A DNA stretch of 64,000 nt from JAGQVA01 sp033764335 (GCA_033764335.1 JANRJC010000068.1:1-64000), one strand, 5' to 3'. Shown: positions 18,118 through 26,867, numbered from the stretch's first letter. Numbers and translations: made by a program. Notes: generated from the sequence alone by a model not told the origin.

Positions 18118-19098
18118 TTGACAACGGCAAAAATCGTCAACCGGTATCGAAAAATTGCTGCCATTACGGTTGTTGCGGTTGTGTTTTTGATTCTGGTAGG
18201 AGGACTTGTGAGGATGACGGGCTCAGGCATGGGTTGCCCCGACTGGCCGAAGTGTTTTGGGAAATGGGTTCCTCCTACAGATATATCCCAGTTACCCGAG
18301 GATTATAAAACCCGGTTTCAGGTAGCGGGGAAGATGATTGCAGATTTCGATCCTTTCAAAACCTGGGTGGAATATATCAATCGGTTGATTGGTGTTTTAA
18401 TAGGGTTCTTTGCCATACTTACAGTTGTTGCAGCTTTTCCACTAAGGAAACTGCAAAAAAATGAATTCCGTCTGAGTCTGTTGGGTCTGATAGCGATTAT
18501 AATTCAGGGATTAATCGGTGCGTATGTTGTCAGAACTCACCTTGAGGTCGGCATCGTTACACTCCACATGGTGATCGCCCTGATAATTATGGGAGTTTAT
18601 ATTGTGGCTTTGTTGTATTCGTATCGCCCCGAACTCGCCTCCCTAGCGGAAAAAACCGGTGTAATTCCTTCCGGGATAATTCTTGTGGGCTTGGTAGTGG
18701 TGGTGGTCACGATGGTTCAGATTGTGTTGGGTACTCAGGTACGGGAATCGGTGGATAGAGTAGCGGAGCAGATGGGCGAAGAATCAAGGGAAACCTGGAT
18801 TCAGGCATTGGGAAGGATATATGAAGTACATCGGTTTTTTTATTATCTGGTTGTAGCTTCATGGGGTTTGTGGTTGTACCAAATGAGGGAATGGGTAAAA
18901 CAACCCGGGATTATTCAAACCCTTATGCTTTCATCGGTAGGGGTACTGGTTTTGGAAATAATTTTGGGATTGGGAATGCATCATTTGGCAATACCCGCGA
19001 TTTTTCAGCCGCTTCATTTGGTAATGGCAACTGTGTTATTGGGAATTGAACTGGGATTAGTAGGAATAATGCTCCTTTTAAATAAGGAAAAACGATAA
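18118..19098 (+). CDS. ctaA: Haem A synthase
   Basis: The 326-residue membrane protein of the COX15/CtaA family has about eight helices. Conserved signatures are GGLVRMTGSGMGCPDWPKC near residue 24, EYINRLIG near residue 85, VTLHM near residue 145, HRFFYYL near residue 239 and HHLAIPA near residue 289, which supply the haem-ligand histidines. It oxidises the methyl group of haem O to give haem A for the neighbouring oxidase. Translation most likely starts at the TTG at 18118, since the next Met lies within a conserved motif. The stop codon overlaps the ATG of ctaB by one base. Confidence 0.94.
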   Translation: MTTAKIVNRYRKIAAITVVAVVFLILVGGLVRMTGSGMGCPDWPKCFGKWVPPTDISQLPEDYKTRFQVAGKMIADFDPFKTWVEYINRLIGVLIGFFAILTVVAAFPLRKLQKNEFRLSLLGLIAIIIQGLIGAYVVRTHLEVGIVTLHMVIALIIMGVYIVALLYSYRPELASLAEKTGVIPSGIILVGLVVVVVTMVQIVLGTQVRESVDRVAEQMGEESRETWIQALGRIYEVHRFFYYLVVASWGLWLYQMREWVKQPGIIQTLMLSSVGVLVLEIILGLGMHHLAIPAIFQPLHLVMATVLLGIELGLVGIMLLLNKEKR

Positions 19099-19988
19099 TG
19101 ATTTACGAACAGACCGAAAAAGTAAGCCTTTCGCAGGCAGTAAAAGCAAAAACGCTGGCGTATGTCCAGTTGTTAAAGCTGCGACTGTCGTTGCTTGTGG
19201 CACTTTCCGCCGTTTTTGGTTATGCCATTGCTGCGGGAAGTGAGTGGACGGCTTATGGTTTATTCGCGATAGGCTTGGGAGGATTGATGATTACGGGTGC
19301 TTCTAATGCGCTAAATCAGCTATTTGAAAAAGAACTGGACGCATTGATGAAACGTACGGCATTAAGACCCATCCCTACGGGACGGATATCTTCAAAAGGT
19401 GCGTTGATTTTTGCCTTGTTGTTGTCTGTCTCTGGCGTGGCGGTTATCGGTCGGTTTTTTAATCTACCGGCAGCGTTGCTGGGAGTGATTGGTTTGTTGT
19501 CGTATGCCTTTGTTTATACGCCCATGAAACGAGTATCTCCGGCTTCTGTATTTATCGGAGCGATACCCGGAGGCCTTCCGCCATTGATCGGCTGGGTTGC
19601 TTTTACCGGGAGCATAGATGCAGGCGGTTTGATACTCTTTGTCATTCAGTTTTTATGGCAGTTTCCGCACTTTTGGGCAATAGCGTGGCTTTTAGATGAA
19701 GACTACCAGCGGGCAGGCTTCAAGATGTTGCCTTCTGTTCAGGGAAAAACAACGTTTAGTGCTTTGATGATTTTGATCTATACACTTTCGCTTATCCCGG
19801 TAGTGGTTTTTCCGGTACAGGCAGGATTGATAGGATGGTCGTCAGCAGGAGTTTTAGCTTTGTTGGGTGTGGTTTTTTGCTGGCCGGCATGGAAACTTTA
19901 CCGGACGATGGAGGCGGTACATGCGCGCAAGCTGATGTTTGCTTCCTTTATGTACCTTCCTCTGGCGCAATTGGTTTTTTTATTTTAA
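19098..19988 (+). CDS. ctaB: Protohaem IX farnesyltransferase (haem O synthase)
   Basis: The 296-residue UbiA-family prenyltransferase shows the first Asp-rich motif region in NALNQLFEKELDALMKRTA (about residues 70-88), TALRPIPTG, and the second motif in the FWAIAWLLDEDYQRAGFKM segment. It converts haem B to haem O, the substrate of CtaA encoded just upstream. TAATG coupling with ctaA and a 3-bp gap to the next gene indicate co-translation in the oxidase operon. Confidence 0.95.
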   Translation: MIYEQTEKVSLSQAVKAKTLAYVQLLKLRLSLLVALSAVFGYAIAAGSEWTAYGLFAIGLGGLMITGASNALNQLFEKELDALMKRTALRPIPTGRISSKGALIFALLLSVSGVAVIGRFFNLPAALLGVIGLLSYAFVYTPMKRVSPASVFIGAIPGGLPPLIGWVAFTGSIDAGGLILFVIQFLWQFPHFWAIAWLLDEDYQRAGFKMLPSVQGKTTFSALMILIYTLSLIPVVVFPVQAGLIGWSSAGVLALLGVVFCWPAWKLYRTMEAVHARKLMFASFMYLPLAQLVFLF

Positions 19989-19991
19989 GGA

Positions 19992-20606
19992 ATGATGGAA
20001 ATGAGTGCTTACGGAATAGAGTTGGAAAAAAGAAACTACATATTTCACCCGCAGAAATTTGCTCTGTGGTTGTTCATTCTCACGGTGATCATGATTTTTG
20101 GTGGTCTTACCAGTGCTTATATTGTCCAGCAGTCATTTGTAAGTGAAGAAAAACGTATATTTTTTGATCTGCCGGAGATTTTGTGGGTGAATTTGGGGAT
20201 TATTTTATTTAGCAGTGTGACCATGCAGTATGCGATGTGGGTTGCCCGGCAGAATGAACGGACAAAGGCATTGGTAGCGTTGGGAATGACACTTATACTC
20301 GGCATTATGTTTCTGATCGGCCAGGTCAATGCCTGGGGTGCAATGACAGCAAGTGGAATGCCGATGGTGGACAGTAGCAGATTCGATAATTCGGTATCCT
20401 TTTTTTATGTATTTACCGGATTACATGGCGCCCACATAGTCGGAGGACTGATCGTTCTTTCTATCGTATTTATCCGGACAGCGTTACAAAATTACCGCCG
20501 ACCGGGTCAAAGAGCTTTAACTTACGAACTGACCGGTATTTTCTGGCATTTTCTGGGGTTGCTCTGGGTTTATCTGTTTATTTTTCTGAAAATTACGCAG
20601 AATTGA
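19992..20606 (+). CDS. Cytochrome c oxidase subunit III (short form)
   Basis: The 204-residue protein has five or so membrane helices and family signatures such as FYVFTGLHGAHIVGGL near residue 137 and the C-terminal YWHF-like GIFWHFLGLLWVYLFIFL. It matches heme-copper oxidase subunit III, which stabilises subunit I and the proton-uptake pathway. Its first codon is ATG at 19992; a second ATG three residues later is possible. It is immediately followed by a longer subunit III paralogue, so the operon encodes two. Confidence 0.92.
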   Translation: MMEMSAYGIELEKRNYIFHPQKFALWLFILTVIMIFGGLTSAYIVQQSFVSEEKRIFFDLPEILWVNLGIILFSSVTMQYAMWVARQNERTKALVALGMTLILGIMFLIGQVNAWGAMTASGMPMVDSSRFDNSVSFFYVFTGLHGAHIVGGLIVLSIVFIRTALQNYRRPGQRALTYELTGIFWHFLGLLWVYLFIFLKITQN

Positions 20607-20632
20607 GAAATTTTGCTTTTGTCTTAGATTTG
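20603..20632 (+). promoter_or_regulatory. Internal Bacteroidota-type promoter before the second subunit III gene
   Basis: TTG (20603-20605, overlapping the upstream stop codon) is followed after exactly 19 bases by TAGATTTG (20625-20632). The next start codon is 33 bp downstream. This could drive the distal part of the oxidase operon independently of the act promoter. Confidence 0.65.
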
Positions 20633-20665
20633 CAATTTATTCGAAACGTCAAATAATCAAAGTTC

Positions 20666-21751
20666 ATGGCAGACGTATCCGTAGATAAGAAAGCACTAGT
20701 TGAAGGGGAACGACCGATATTCAACGCCAGCTATGGAAAGCTGATGATGTGGTTTTTCCTGGTTTCTGATGCTTTTACCTTTTCCGCTCTGTTGATTGCG
20801 TATGGTGCGCTGAGGACAAGTTCTGTATCCGAAGGACTTGCCTGGGCAAAACCCGAAAATGTATTTACCCACTTTCCCCTTGCCTACGAAATCTGGCACC
20901 TCCATTGGCCGCTGGTATTCGTCGGTTTGATGACTTTTGTCCTGATTCTCAGCAGTGTTACGATGGTACTTGCGGTTGAAGCCGGGCATAGAAAGTCGAA
21001 AAAGGAGGTTTCCAAATGGGTACTTTTAACCATTCTTGGAGGGGTAACCTTCCTGTCCTGTCAGGCCTACGAATGGTATCATTTTATATCCGGAAACCCC
21101 AATGGGGCATACCTGGTGAATGTAAATAGCCTGGACGGGATCCGGGTTCCTGCGCTGGATGAGTTATCCCTTGTCGCACTTACTCCTGAGCATGCCGGTG
21201 AATCGCATGAACACGGAGAGATTACGACCCTCAAAACTCAGGATGGAACAGCCATTACCAACGCGGATCACATCAAAGCGATTCTGAAAAAAGCCAGCCA
21301 CTGGCATTCCGGTATTTACGTACTTTCCGCCGTAGATGCCCGTAAGCTGAATATATCCGGCCTTACAAAAACAATCTCTGTACAGGTATATCCGGTAAAA
21401 GACAACCAAGGTAAAATTGTGGGGGTACGCCTCGACAATGGTTTCCCGATAAATGGAGAAGATATCGTAGGACCTCTTATTCAAAGTGCAAGTGCTACTG
21501 ATGGCGGGGCTAATCTGAAAGTCAATGAATACGGGCCTCCTGCATTTGCGGATTTGTTTTTCTTTGTTACCGGATTTCATGGAACGCACGTATTCAGTGG
21601 GGTAATCCTCCTCCTGATCCTGTATCTCAACGTAAACAAAGGCACTTATGAGAGACGCGGCCACTACGAGATGACCGAAAAAATCGGACTCTACTGGCAC
21701 TTCGTGGACCTTGTATGGGTATTTGTATTTACCTTCTTTTATCTTGTTTAG
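20666..21751 (+). CDS. Cytochrome c oxidase subunit III, long form with inserted soluble domain
   Basis: The ends of this 361-residue protein are ordinary subunit III: residues 20-130 give the first three helices (KLMMWFFLVSDAFTFSALL), and about 295-361 give the last two (FFVTGFHGTHVFSGVILL and YWHFVDLVWVFVFTFFYL). Between them, about residues 140-290 form a hydrophilic insert with no hydrophobic helix. It contains HAGESHEHGE and beta-rich text, and should face the periplasm or cytoplasm as a separate domain. The preceding gene encodes a standard short subunit III, so this one may be an accessory or alternative subunit. An internal promoter precedes it. Confidence 0.88.
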   Translation: MADVSVDKKALVEGERPIFNASYGKLMMWFFLVSDAFTFSALLIAYGALRTSSVSEGLAWAKPENVFTHFPLAYEIWHLHWPLVFVGLMTFVLILSSVTMVLAVEAGHRKSKKEVSKWVLLTILGGVTFLSCQAYEWYHFISGNPNGAYLVNVNSLDGIRVPALDELSLVALTPEHAGESHEHGEITTLKTQDGTAITNADHIKAILKKASHWHSGIYVLSAVDARKLNISGLTKTISVQVYPVKDNQGKIVGVRLDNGFPINGEDIVGPLIQSASATDGGANLKVNEYGPPAFADLFFFVTGFHGTHVFSGVILLLILYLNVNKGTYERRGHYEMTEKIGLYWHFVDLVWVFVFTFFYLV

Positions 21752-21773
21752 AACTCAATAACTGTCAATAAAT

Positions 21774-22151
21774 ATGGCTGGCAACGGAGCAGAAACCAGA
21801 CGCGCTATTTACCGCACGGCACTCATTCTTACAGGGCTTACGGTAGTTGAATTTATTATTGCTTTTACCAAAAAATACTACGCAGAATGGATGGGTATCT
21901 CCGAAGATACCGCCCAGTCTATCGTAGTCGCAACTTTTGTGATCCTTACAATATTTAAAGCGTTTTATATCGTAGCGGAATTTATGCACCTTCGCCATGA
22001 GGTAAAACGTCTCGCATGGACCATTCTGGTTCCCTTCATCTTTATTGTATGGCTGATCATCGGGTTGATTTCCGAAGGAACTTACTGGGGAAAACAGGCG
22101 TCGTCTGATAAACCCGGCAGCCAAAATTCTGAAGTGGTCTGGTTAGGTTGA
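21774..22151 (+). CDS. Cytochrome c oxidase subunit IV (prokaryotic COX4 type)
   Basis: The 125-residue protein has three hydrophobic helices (about 14-35, 44-68 and 80-98) and the short charged motif FMHLRHEVKRLAW. This matches the small prokaryotic subunit IV family, which packs against subunits I and III. It follows subunit III by 22 bp in the operon. The C-terminal 25 residues are hydrophilic. Confidence 0.85.
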   Translation: MAGNGAETRRAIYRTALILTGLTVVEFIIAFTKKYYAEWMGISEDTAQSIVVATFVILTIFKAFYIVAEFMHLRHEVKRLAWTILVPFIFIVWLIIGLISEGTYWGKQASSDKPGSQNSEVVWLG

Positions 22152-22184
22152 TACGACTTCCAGCCATAATTTACACCCAAAACT

Positions 22185-22826
22185 ATGGCTAAACGATCCA
22201 TTCTGGGGCCTGTGGTCCTGATTTTTGTATTTGTTGTCCCACTTTTGGTCTATTTTTTCCTTTTCGTGGGAACCAAACAACAGTTTAACAGAGTTCCCTT
22301 CGTCTATAAAATAACCGAAACCGGGGATACACTCAATTACGGAATTCCCGGTTTTCGTATGGTAAATACCGATGGTGATACCGTATCGCAGAAAAACCTG
22401 CTGGGCAATATCTGTATTATCGGATTTTATTCTCCGCAGGGCGAAAATTATACCAATACGGCTCTCATCGGTAACCTCCGCCGCACTTTCGACAATATTG
22501 CCTGGGAAAAAAAACCCGCCATCAAATTTATTCTGTTTAGTGTCGAAGATTCTACGAGTACTCTAAAAGCGTTCACAGACTCATTGGGGGTAGATACCCA
22601 AAACTGGATGTTTGTTTCTGGTTCAGGAGATGCGATTGTCACAGTTGCGGAAGGCTTAGGTGTTCCCGATTTCCAACGTTTTCCCCAACCTTTTACGTCG
22701 CCGACGGTTGTACTTACTGACCGTGAGGGCATGGTTAGAAAACAATATATAGCTACAGATTTGGTGGAAGAAAGAAAAATTCAGGAAGATTTGATTACCC
22801 TGCTGCGTGTTGATTATGGTTTGTAA
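22185..22826 (+). CDS. SCO-like thioredoxin-fold protein lacking the copper ligands
   Basis: The 213-residue protein has an N-terminal membrane anchor (about 8-30) and then a thioredoxin-like domain resembling SCO1/SenC proteins, which deliver copper to the CuA site. The copper motif CxxxC, expected after the GNICIIGFY strand, reads SPQGEN here. The distal DYxxxHS-type histidine position reads FTSPTVVL, so none of the three copper ligands is present. It may be an assembly chaperone or thiol-independent scaffold rather than a copper donor. Its position right after the oxidase subunits supports a role in assembly. Confidence 0.75.
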   Translation: MAKRSILGPVVLIFVFVVPLLVYFFLFVGTKQQFNRVPFVYKITETGDTLNYGIPGFRMVNTDGDTVSQKNLLGNICIIGFYSPQGENYTNTALIGNLRRTFDNIAWEKKPAIKFILFSVEDSTSTLKAFTDSLGVDTQNWMFVSGSGDAIVTVAEGLGVPDFQRFPQPFTSPTVVLTDREGMVRKQYIATDLVEERKIQEDLITLLRVDYGL

Positions 22827-22838
22827 GTTTGCCTGTAT

Positions 22839-23384
22839 ATGAGTGAAAAACCAAAATACAACGACCGCATATTTATTCCCATTATCTGGGTTTTGTCTGT
22901 TGTAATACCACTTGCAGTAGCGGTGTTGTTAAATCCCCGATTGGCAGTCAACCTTGATCTGGGATTTGATCCCTTAATTCTCCCCAAAATCAACGCAGGG
23001 ATCAATGCAACGGTCTCCGTGCTGTTGATCGCTGGATTTATATTCATTACCAACCGGCAGATAGTCTGGCACCGGCGAATGATGTTGTCTGCTTATATAC
23101 TTTCCGCAGTTTTTCTGGTTTCGTATGTTATGTATCACCTTTCGGTAGGGCATACGCCCTATTGCGATGAAGGGCTGGTATCACGATCCTTGTATCTGTT
23201 TATTCTGGGTACACATATTATGCTTTCGGCAGTGATCGTGCCACTGGCTTCTTTTACCGTATATCGGGCGCTGAGCGAGCGGTTTGACCAGCATCGCAGA
23301 CTTGCCAAGATTACCTGGCCCGTCTGGCTGTATGTGGCAGTTACAGGAGTGCTGGTTTACTTGTTGATTTCGCCTTGTTATTAA
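22839..23384 (+). CDS. DUF420 membrane protein (oxidase-assembly neighbour)
   Basis: The 181-residue protein has five predicted membrane helices. Histidines lie at or near helix ends (VWHRRMMLSAYILS near residue 70, YHLSVGH near residue 100, THIMLSA near residue 128), the pattern of the DUF420 family. These proteins are usually encoded beside cytochrome oxidase genes and are suspected to act in copper or haem handling, but no reaction is established. It starts 12 bp after the SCO-like gene. Confidence 0.85.
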   Translation: MSEKPKYNDRIFIPIIWVLSVVIPLAVAVLLNPRLAVNLDLGFDPLILPKINAGINATVSVLLIAGFIFITNRQIVWHRRMMLSAYILSAVFLVSYVMYHLSVGHTPYCDEGLVSRSLYLFILGTHIMLSAVIVPLASFTVYRALSERFDQHRRLAKITWPVWLYVAVTGVLVYLLISPCY

Positions 23385-23422
23385 ATACGTACCCGTTAAA
23401 TCTATAATTGATAGGCATTCAA

Positions 23423-23671
23423 ATGCGTAAATCTCTCAAACTCATACTCTCCCTTTCTCTCATTCTCCTCAACGCAGCCGAGGTTTTTGCTCAGTGTGCA
23501 CAGTGTAAAGCGGCGGCGGGGTCACGGGATGCTGCGGGTAATCTGATCATCGGCGGGGGAATCAACGCGGGGGTACTTTACCTGTTGAGTCTGCCTTTTC
23601 TGCTGATTCTGATTGTCGGGGGAGTATTTTATTGGAGAAGCCGAAAAATGCGGTTTAATAAGGAAGCCTGA
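23423..23671 (+). CDS. Small exported CxxC membrane protein
   Basis: The 82-residue protein has a signal peptide (MRKSLKLILSLSLILLN, cleavage after VFAQ), then CAQCKAAAGSRDA, a short glycine-rich stretch, and one membrane helix followed by a basic tail (WRSRKMRF). The CxxC faces the periplasm, so a redox or metal role in oxidase assembly is plausible but unproven. I use the ATG at 23423; an upstream TTG adds five residues. Its last 17 bases overlap the 3' end of the convergent mtaB gene, so no terminator separates them. Confidence 0.75.
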   Translation: MRKSLKLILSLSLILLNAAEVFAQCAQCKAAAGSRDAAGNLIIGGGINAGVLYLLSLPFLLILIVGGVFYWRSRKMRFNKEA

Positions 23672-24959
23672 CGGCCTCCTGCACTTCCATGATACCGTCC
23701 GGATTTACTTCGCCGAGTCTTACCGAAATGATCCTATTGATATAATCTTCGCGATAGTCGGTGACGACTTTGATATAGTTGTCCGTAAATCCAAACATAC
23801 GCCCATCTTCTTCTTTACCTTCAAATAATACCGGACGTTCCTGATGGGTAAAAGGTGTGTAAAAAAACCTTCGTTTTTTTTCGGAAAGCATGCGCAGTCG
23901 TTCGTTGCGCATATACCTTTCTTTCATCGGTACTTTTCCTTCCATTGTTTCGGCGAGCGTATTTTCCCGTTCCGAATAGGTAAAAACGTGGAGATAGGAT
24001 ACATCCAGTTCGTTGAGAAAAAGGTAGGTGTCCTCAAAATGATCCTCTGTTTCACCGGGGAAACCGACAATAACGTCCACGCCAATACAGGCGTGAGGGA
24101 TAAGCGATTTTATGGTTTGCACACGGTCTGCGTATAATTCTCTTTTGTAACGGCGGCGCATTTTGCCGAGGAGTTCATCGTTTCCGCTTTGGAGCGGAAT
24201 ATGGAAATGCGGCATAAACCGCTTTGAATGGGCTACAAAGGCAATAATGTCATTGTTGAGGAGGTTCGGTTCGATCGAAGATATGCGGTAACGCTCTACT
24301 CCTTCTACTTCATCAAGCGCACGTACAACATCAAAAAAAGTACCGGGCTGGTCTTTGCCGTAGTCGCCAATATTTACGCCGGTAAGTACAATTTCTTTAA
24401 CTCCGCTTTGGGCAATTTTTTGGGCATTGTGGAGGATATTCTCAATCGAATCACTTCTGCTTTTTCCACGGGCAAGGGGAATGGTACAAAAACTACATTT
24501 ATAGTCGCAGCCGTCTTGGATTTTCAGAAAAGAACGGGTACGGTCGCCGACCGAATAGGACTCGCGAAAATCGGTAACCTGCTGAATATTGTCGTTAAAA
24601 ATGCAAGGTTTTTTTTCCTTGGTGAAGTTTTGTACGAGTTCGAGGATGCGAAATTTATCACCTGCACCTACTACCATGTCCACACCGGGGATGGCGGCGA
24701 TTTCCTGAGGTTTTAATTGAGCATAACATCCGACGACGACGACGTAAGCATCCGGGTTTTGTCGGAGAGCCTGACGGATAATACGTTTGCAGGTTTTGTT
24801 TGCGTTTTCAGTGACCGAGCAGGTGTTGACTATATAAACATCTGCGGGATTGGCGAAGTCGGTTTTGGTAAAACCGGCACTGAGAAACTGCCGGGCGATG
24901 GTGGAAGTTTCTGAGAAATTAAGTTTGCATCCAAGTGTATGAAAAGCGACGGTTAGCAT
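23655..24959 (-). CDS. mtaB: tRNA t6A37 methylthiotransferase
   Basis: The 434-residue protein has three parts. The N-terminal UPF0004 domain has three Fe-S cysteines (GCKLNFSE near residue 10, NTCSVTENA near 46, VGCYAQ near 80). The radical-SAM domain has CDYKCSFC near residue 150, and the short C-terminal segment has the character of a TRAM domain. It converts N6-threonylcarbamoyladenosine at tRNA position 37 to the 2-methylthio form. The reading frame is open upstream to 25235, but those residues have no family similarity; the ATG at 24959 begins MLTVAFHTLGCK, as expected. A -7 element lies 23 bp upstream. Confidence 0.93.
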   Translation of the reverse strand: MLTVAFHTLGCKLNFSETSTIARQFLSAGFTKTDFANPADVYIVNTCSVTENANKTCKRIIRQALRQNPDAYVVVVGCYAQLKPQEIAAIPGVDMVVGAGDKFRILELVQNFTKEKKPCIFNDNIQQVTDFRESYSVGDRTRSFLKIQDGCDYKCSFCTIPLARGKSRSDSIENILHNAQKIAQSGVKEIVLTGVNIGDYGKDQPGTFFDVVRALDEVEGVERYRISSIEPNLLNNDIIAFVAHSKRFMPHFHIPLQSGNDELLGKMRRRYKRELYADRVQTIKSLIPHACIGVDVIVGFPGETEDHFEDTYLFLNELDVSYLHVFTYSERENTLAETMEGKVPMKERYMRNERLRMLSEKKRRFFYTPFTHQERPVLFEGKEEDGRMFGFTDNYIKVVTDYREDYINRIISVRLGEVNPDGIMEVQEAVRLPY

Positions 24960-24982
24960 GCCCTGCGTATCAGAATTTGAGG

Positions 24983-24990
24983 CAAAGATA
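24983..24990 (-). promoter_or_regulatory. -7 element of mtaB
   Basis: On the minus strand this reads TATCTTTG, matching TAnnTTTG, 23 bp before the mtaB ATG. No TTG at the -33 spacing was found. Confidence 0.5.
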
Positions 24991-25140
24991 ACACAAATAC
25001 GGGAATATTTCGTAAATAGACAGGCTTTGGCGCAAATGAACCCGTAAAATATACCGGTGGGGTAATTAGGGTGATTTCGCTGGCTGGAAAAGTGTAATTT
25101 GATCCGAATCTGCGCGTTAAGAATACAAGAATAGCAAACT

Positions 25141-25812
25141 ATGATCCTCAAATTTATTCCCGTCCTGCTTACTGTTTGGGTGTTGGTTTTCGGTGCGCCT
25201 GCGATGAAAGGCCAGATTGAGAGCCAGGAAACCATGTATCTTGTTCAGGTGGATGTCAAAACCGCCGAAGACATCGCATTGTGTTATACCACCCGATTTG
25301 ATCTGAAGAAGGTGAAGATTATGTATTCCGTTGAGGATTCCATCAACAATCTGGACGATTTTATTTATGAGGAAGACCCATTGGTAGGCCCCGAATGTTT
25401 TATTCCGGAATTAAAATTGCTTTTCCGGGATCACACCTATGTAATCAGCCTGCATTGCAGTAAGGTGATCAAATTTGCGAATACCGCTCCTCATGTACCT
25501 TCTTCTCAGCGGCTAAAAAATGATCTTATTGTTACCCAAAGTATGATTGACTATCTCAATCGCTTGCGAGTGGCAAACTTTGGCAACGAAATACCCAGTC
25601 AGGGTTTGCTGGCAAAAGTTGTGACCAGTGAGCCATTTGATGAGCTTTCCGATGAAGATGACATAATGAAGCTGTTGTTGGAAGAAGATTTTGAGGAAAT
25701 AGATACCGAGCTTGAAATGGAAGCAGGGGATGTGGATAAAATGATATTGGAAGAAGAAGAGGATGTTGATGTGCTGGAAGAGGAGATTGAAGGTCTGGAT
25801 GATGGACGGTAG
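25141..25812 (+). CDS. Uncharacterised exported protein with acidic tail
   Basis: I do not recognise the family of this 223-residue protein. It has a signal peptide (cleavage about residue 24, after MKGQ) and a mixed alpha/beta middle region with a Cys pair (CYTT near residue 48 and CFIPE near 87) plus HCSKVIKF near 101. The very acidic C-terminal third (about residues 163-223) is made of Glu/Asp-rich runs such as MILEEEEDVDVLEEE. The gene is divergent from mtaB and convergent with the SAM hydroxide adenosyltransferase gene, 5 bp away. The acidic tail may bind cations or be disordered. Confidence 0.7.
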   Translation: MILKFIPVLLTVWVLVFGAPAMKGQIESQETMYLVQVDVKTAEDIALCYTTRFDLKKVKIMYSVEDSINNLDDFIYEEDPLVGPECFIPELKLLFRDHTYVISLHCSKVIKFANTAPHVPSSQRLKNDLIVTQSMIDYLNRLRVANFGNEIPSQGLLAKVVTSEPFDELSDEDDIMKLLLEEDFEEIDTELEMEAGDVDKMILEEEEDVDVLEEEIEGLDDGR

Positions 25813-25817
25813 CCAGG

Positions 25818-26597
25818 TCAATTAAATTCAATCGTAATCATATCGTGTACTTTTAGTCCCAGCAATTCTGCTGCGGAGGCTTCCCTCATGGCTATTTCGA
25901 GGTTATCGCTTTCTCCGAATATCGCCAGTGCATCGGCTTTACTGACATCCGAATAAGTATTGACAATGCGTCTCAGCCGCACATTGCGGATAAATATTTC
26001 AAACCTGCGTCCCTGTTTGAGTTCAAGGAAACCCTCTTTCCGGATATTGGTGACGGCATTGCCAAATTTGTCAATGTAGATAATTTTTCCGCGCAGGCAG
26101 TTTCCATTATAGCTGGGTTCCCCCCATCGAAGGTCGCGAATGTCAGCGGGTTCGCCGATTTCTTCCAGAGTACCTCCGCTGGCGAGGAAAGCTGCTGTGG
26201 GGGCAAAGATCCGCGCAGCCCGGAACGATCGCGGGTATTGTTCCAGAACCAATGCGGGATTGGAAATCTCCACACTTTGCTGAATATGGTTGTCGCAGAT
26301 CAGACTCATCACTCCGTTATCCGGGCCGATAAAATATTGGTTGCGGGCCATTACCACCACGGGCATACGCGCTTCCGAATGTTCAGGATCAACCGCTACG
26401 ATATGGATAGTGCCTTCCGGGAAGGAAGGGTAGGTGTGTTTGACCACATAAGCCGCATGCATAACATCAAAGTTGTTGATATTATGAGTTACATCAATAA
26501 TCTCTACCCCCCTGAAAAGGGATAGGATTACACCTTTAAGGATAGCCGAATAATGACTGCTATCCCCGAGGTCCGATGTCAAAGTTATGATTGCCAT
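25818..26597 (-). CDS. SAM hydroxide adenosyltransferase (DUF62 family)
   Basis: The 259-residue protein begins MAIITLTSDLGDSSHY and contains VDVTHNI-like, VDPEHSE and FIGPDNGVMSL segments typical of the DUF62 (fluorinase/chlorinase-related) family. Most members hydrolyse S-adenosylmethionine to adenosine and methionine using a conserved Asp/Arg/His set; they are not halogenases. The ATG at 26597 fits the family. Twenty further codons are open upstream but encode an unrelated hydrophobic stretch. Confidence 0.88.
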   Translation of the reverse strand: MAIITLTSDLGDSSHYSAILKGVILSLFRGVEIIDVTHNINNFDVMHAAYVVKHTYPSFPEGTIHIVAVDPEHSEARMPVVVMARNQYFIGPDNGVMSLICDNHIQQSVEISNPALVLEQYPRSFRAARIFAPTAAFLASGGTLEEIGEPADIRDLRWGEPSYNGNCLRGKIIYIDKFGNAVTNIRKEGFLELKQGRRFEIFIRNVRLRRIVNTYSDVSKADALAIFGESDNLEIAMREASAAELLGLKVHDMITIEFN

Positions 26598-26867
26598 AGA
26601 GTTGACGAACCAACAGTTGCGCGCCGGAATCAGATGCCATATTACAAGTAACATCACTCTAAATCAATAGATTCCGGTTGATTCTGCAAGTATTCGGGTA
26701 TAATTGTAAAAAAATTCTTTTTTATAACGAAGACCGGTAATTCTTTGTATAAGGAATAGCGAAAAAATCCAGGTATTCTTATTTCCACATTGGGAGGTTT
26801 TCTTTTGAAGTGAGAATGAAAATTGCGTATTTTAGGATAGTTATACTAAACCCATAAAACAAAAGTA

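Noticed and set aside
24960..25235. N-terminal extension of mtaB
   Set aside because: It encodes residues without family similarity, overlaps the start of the divergent exported-protein gene and contains a -7 promoter element.
25818..26597. Fluorinase or chlorinase activity for the DUF62 protein
   Set aside because: The sequence looks like the common SAM hydroxide adenosyltransferase branch, and no halometabolite genes are nearby.
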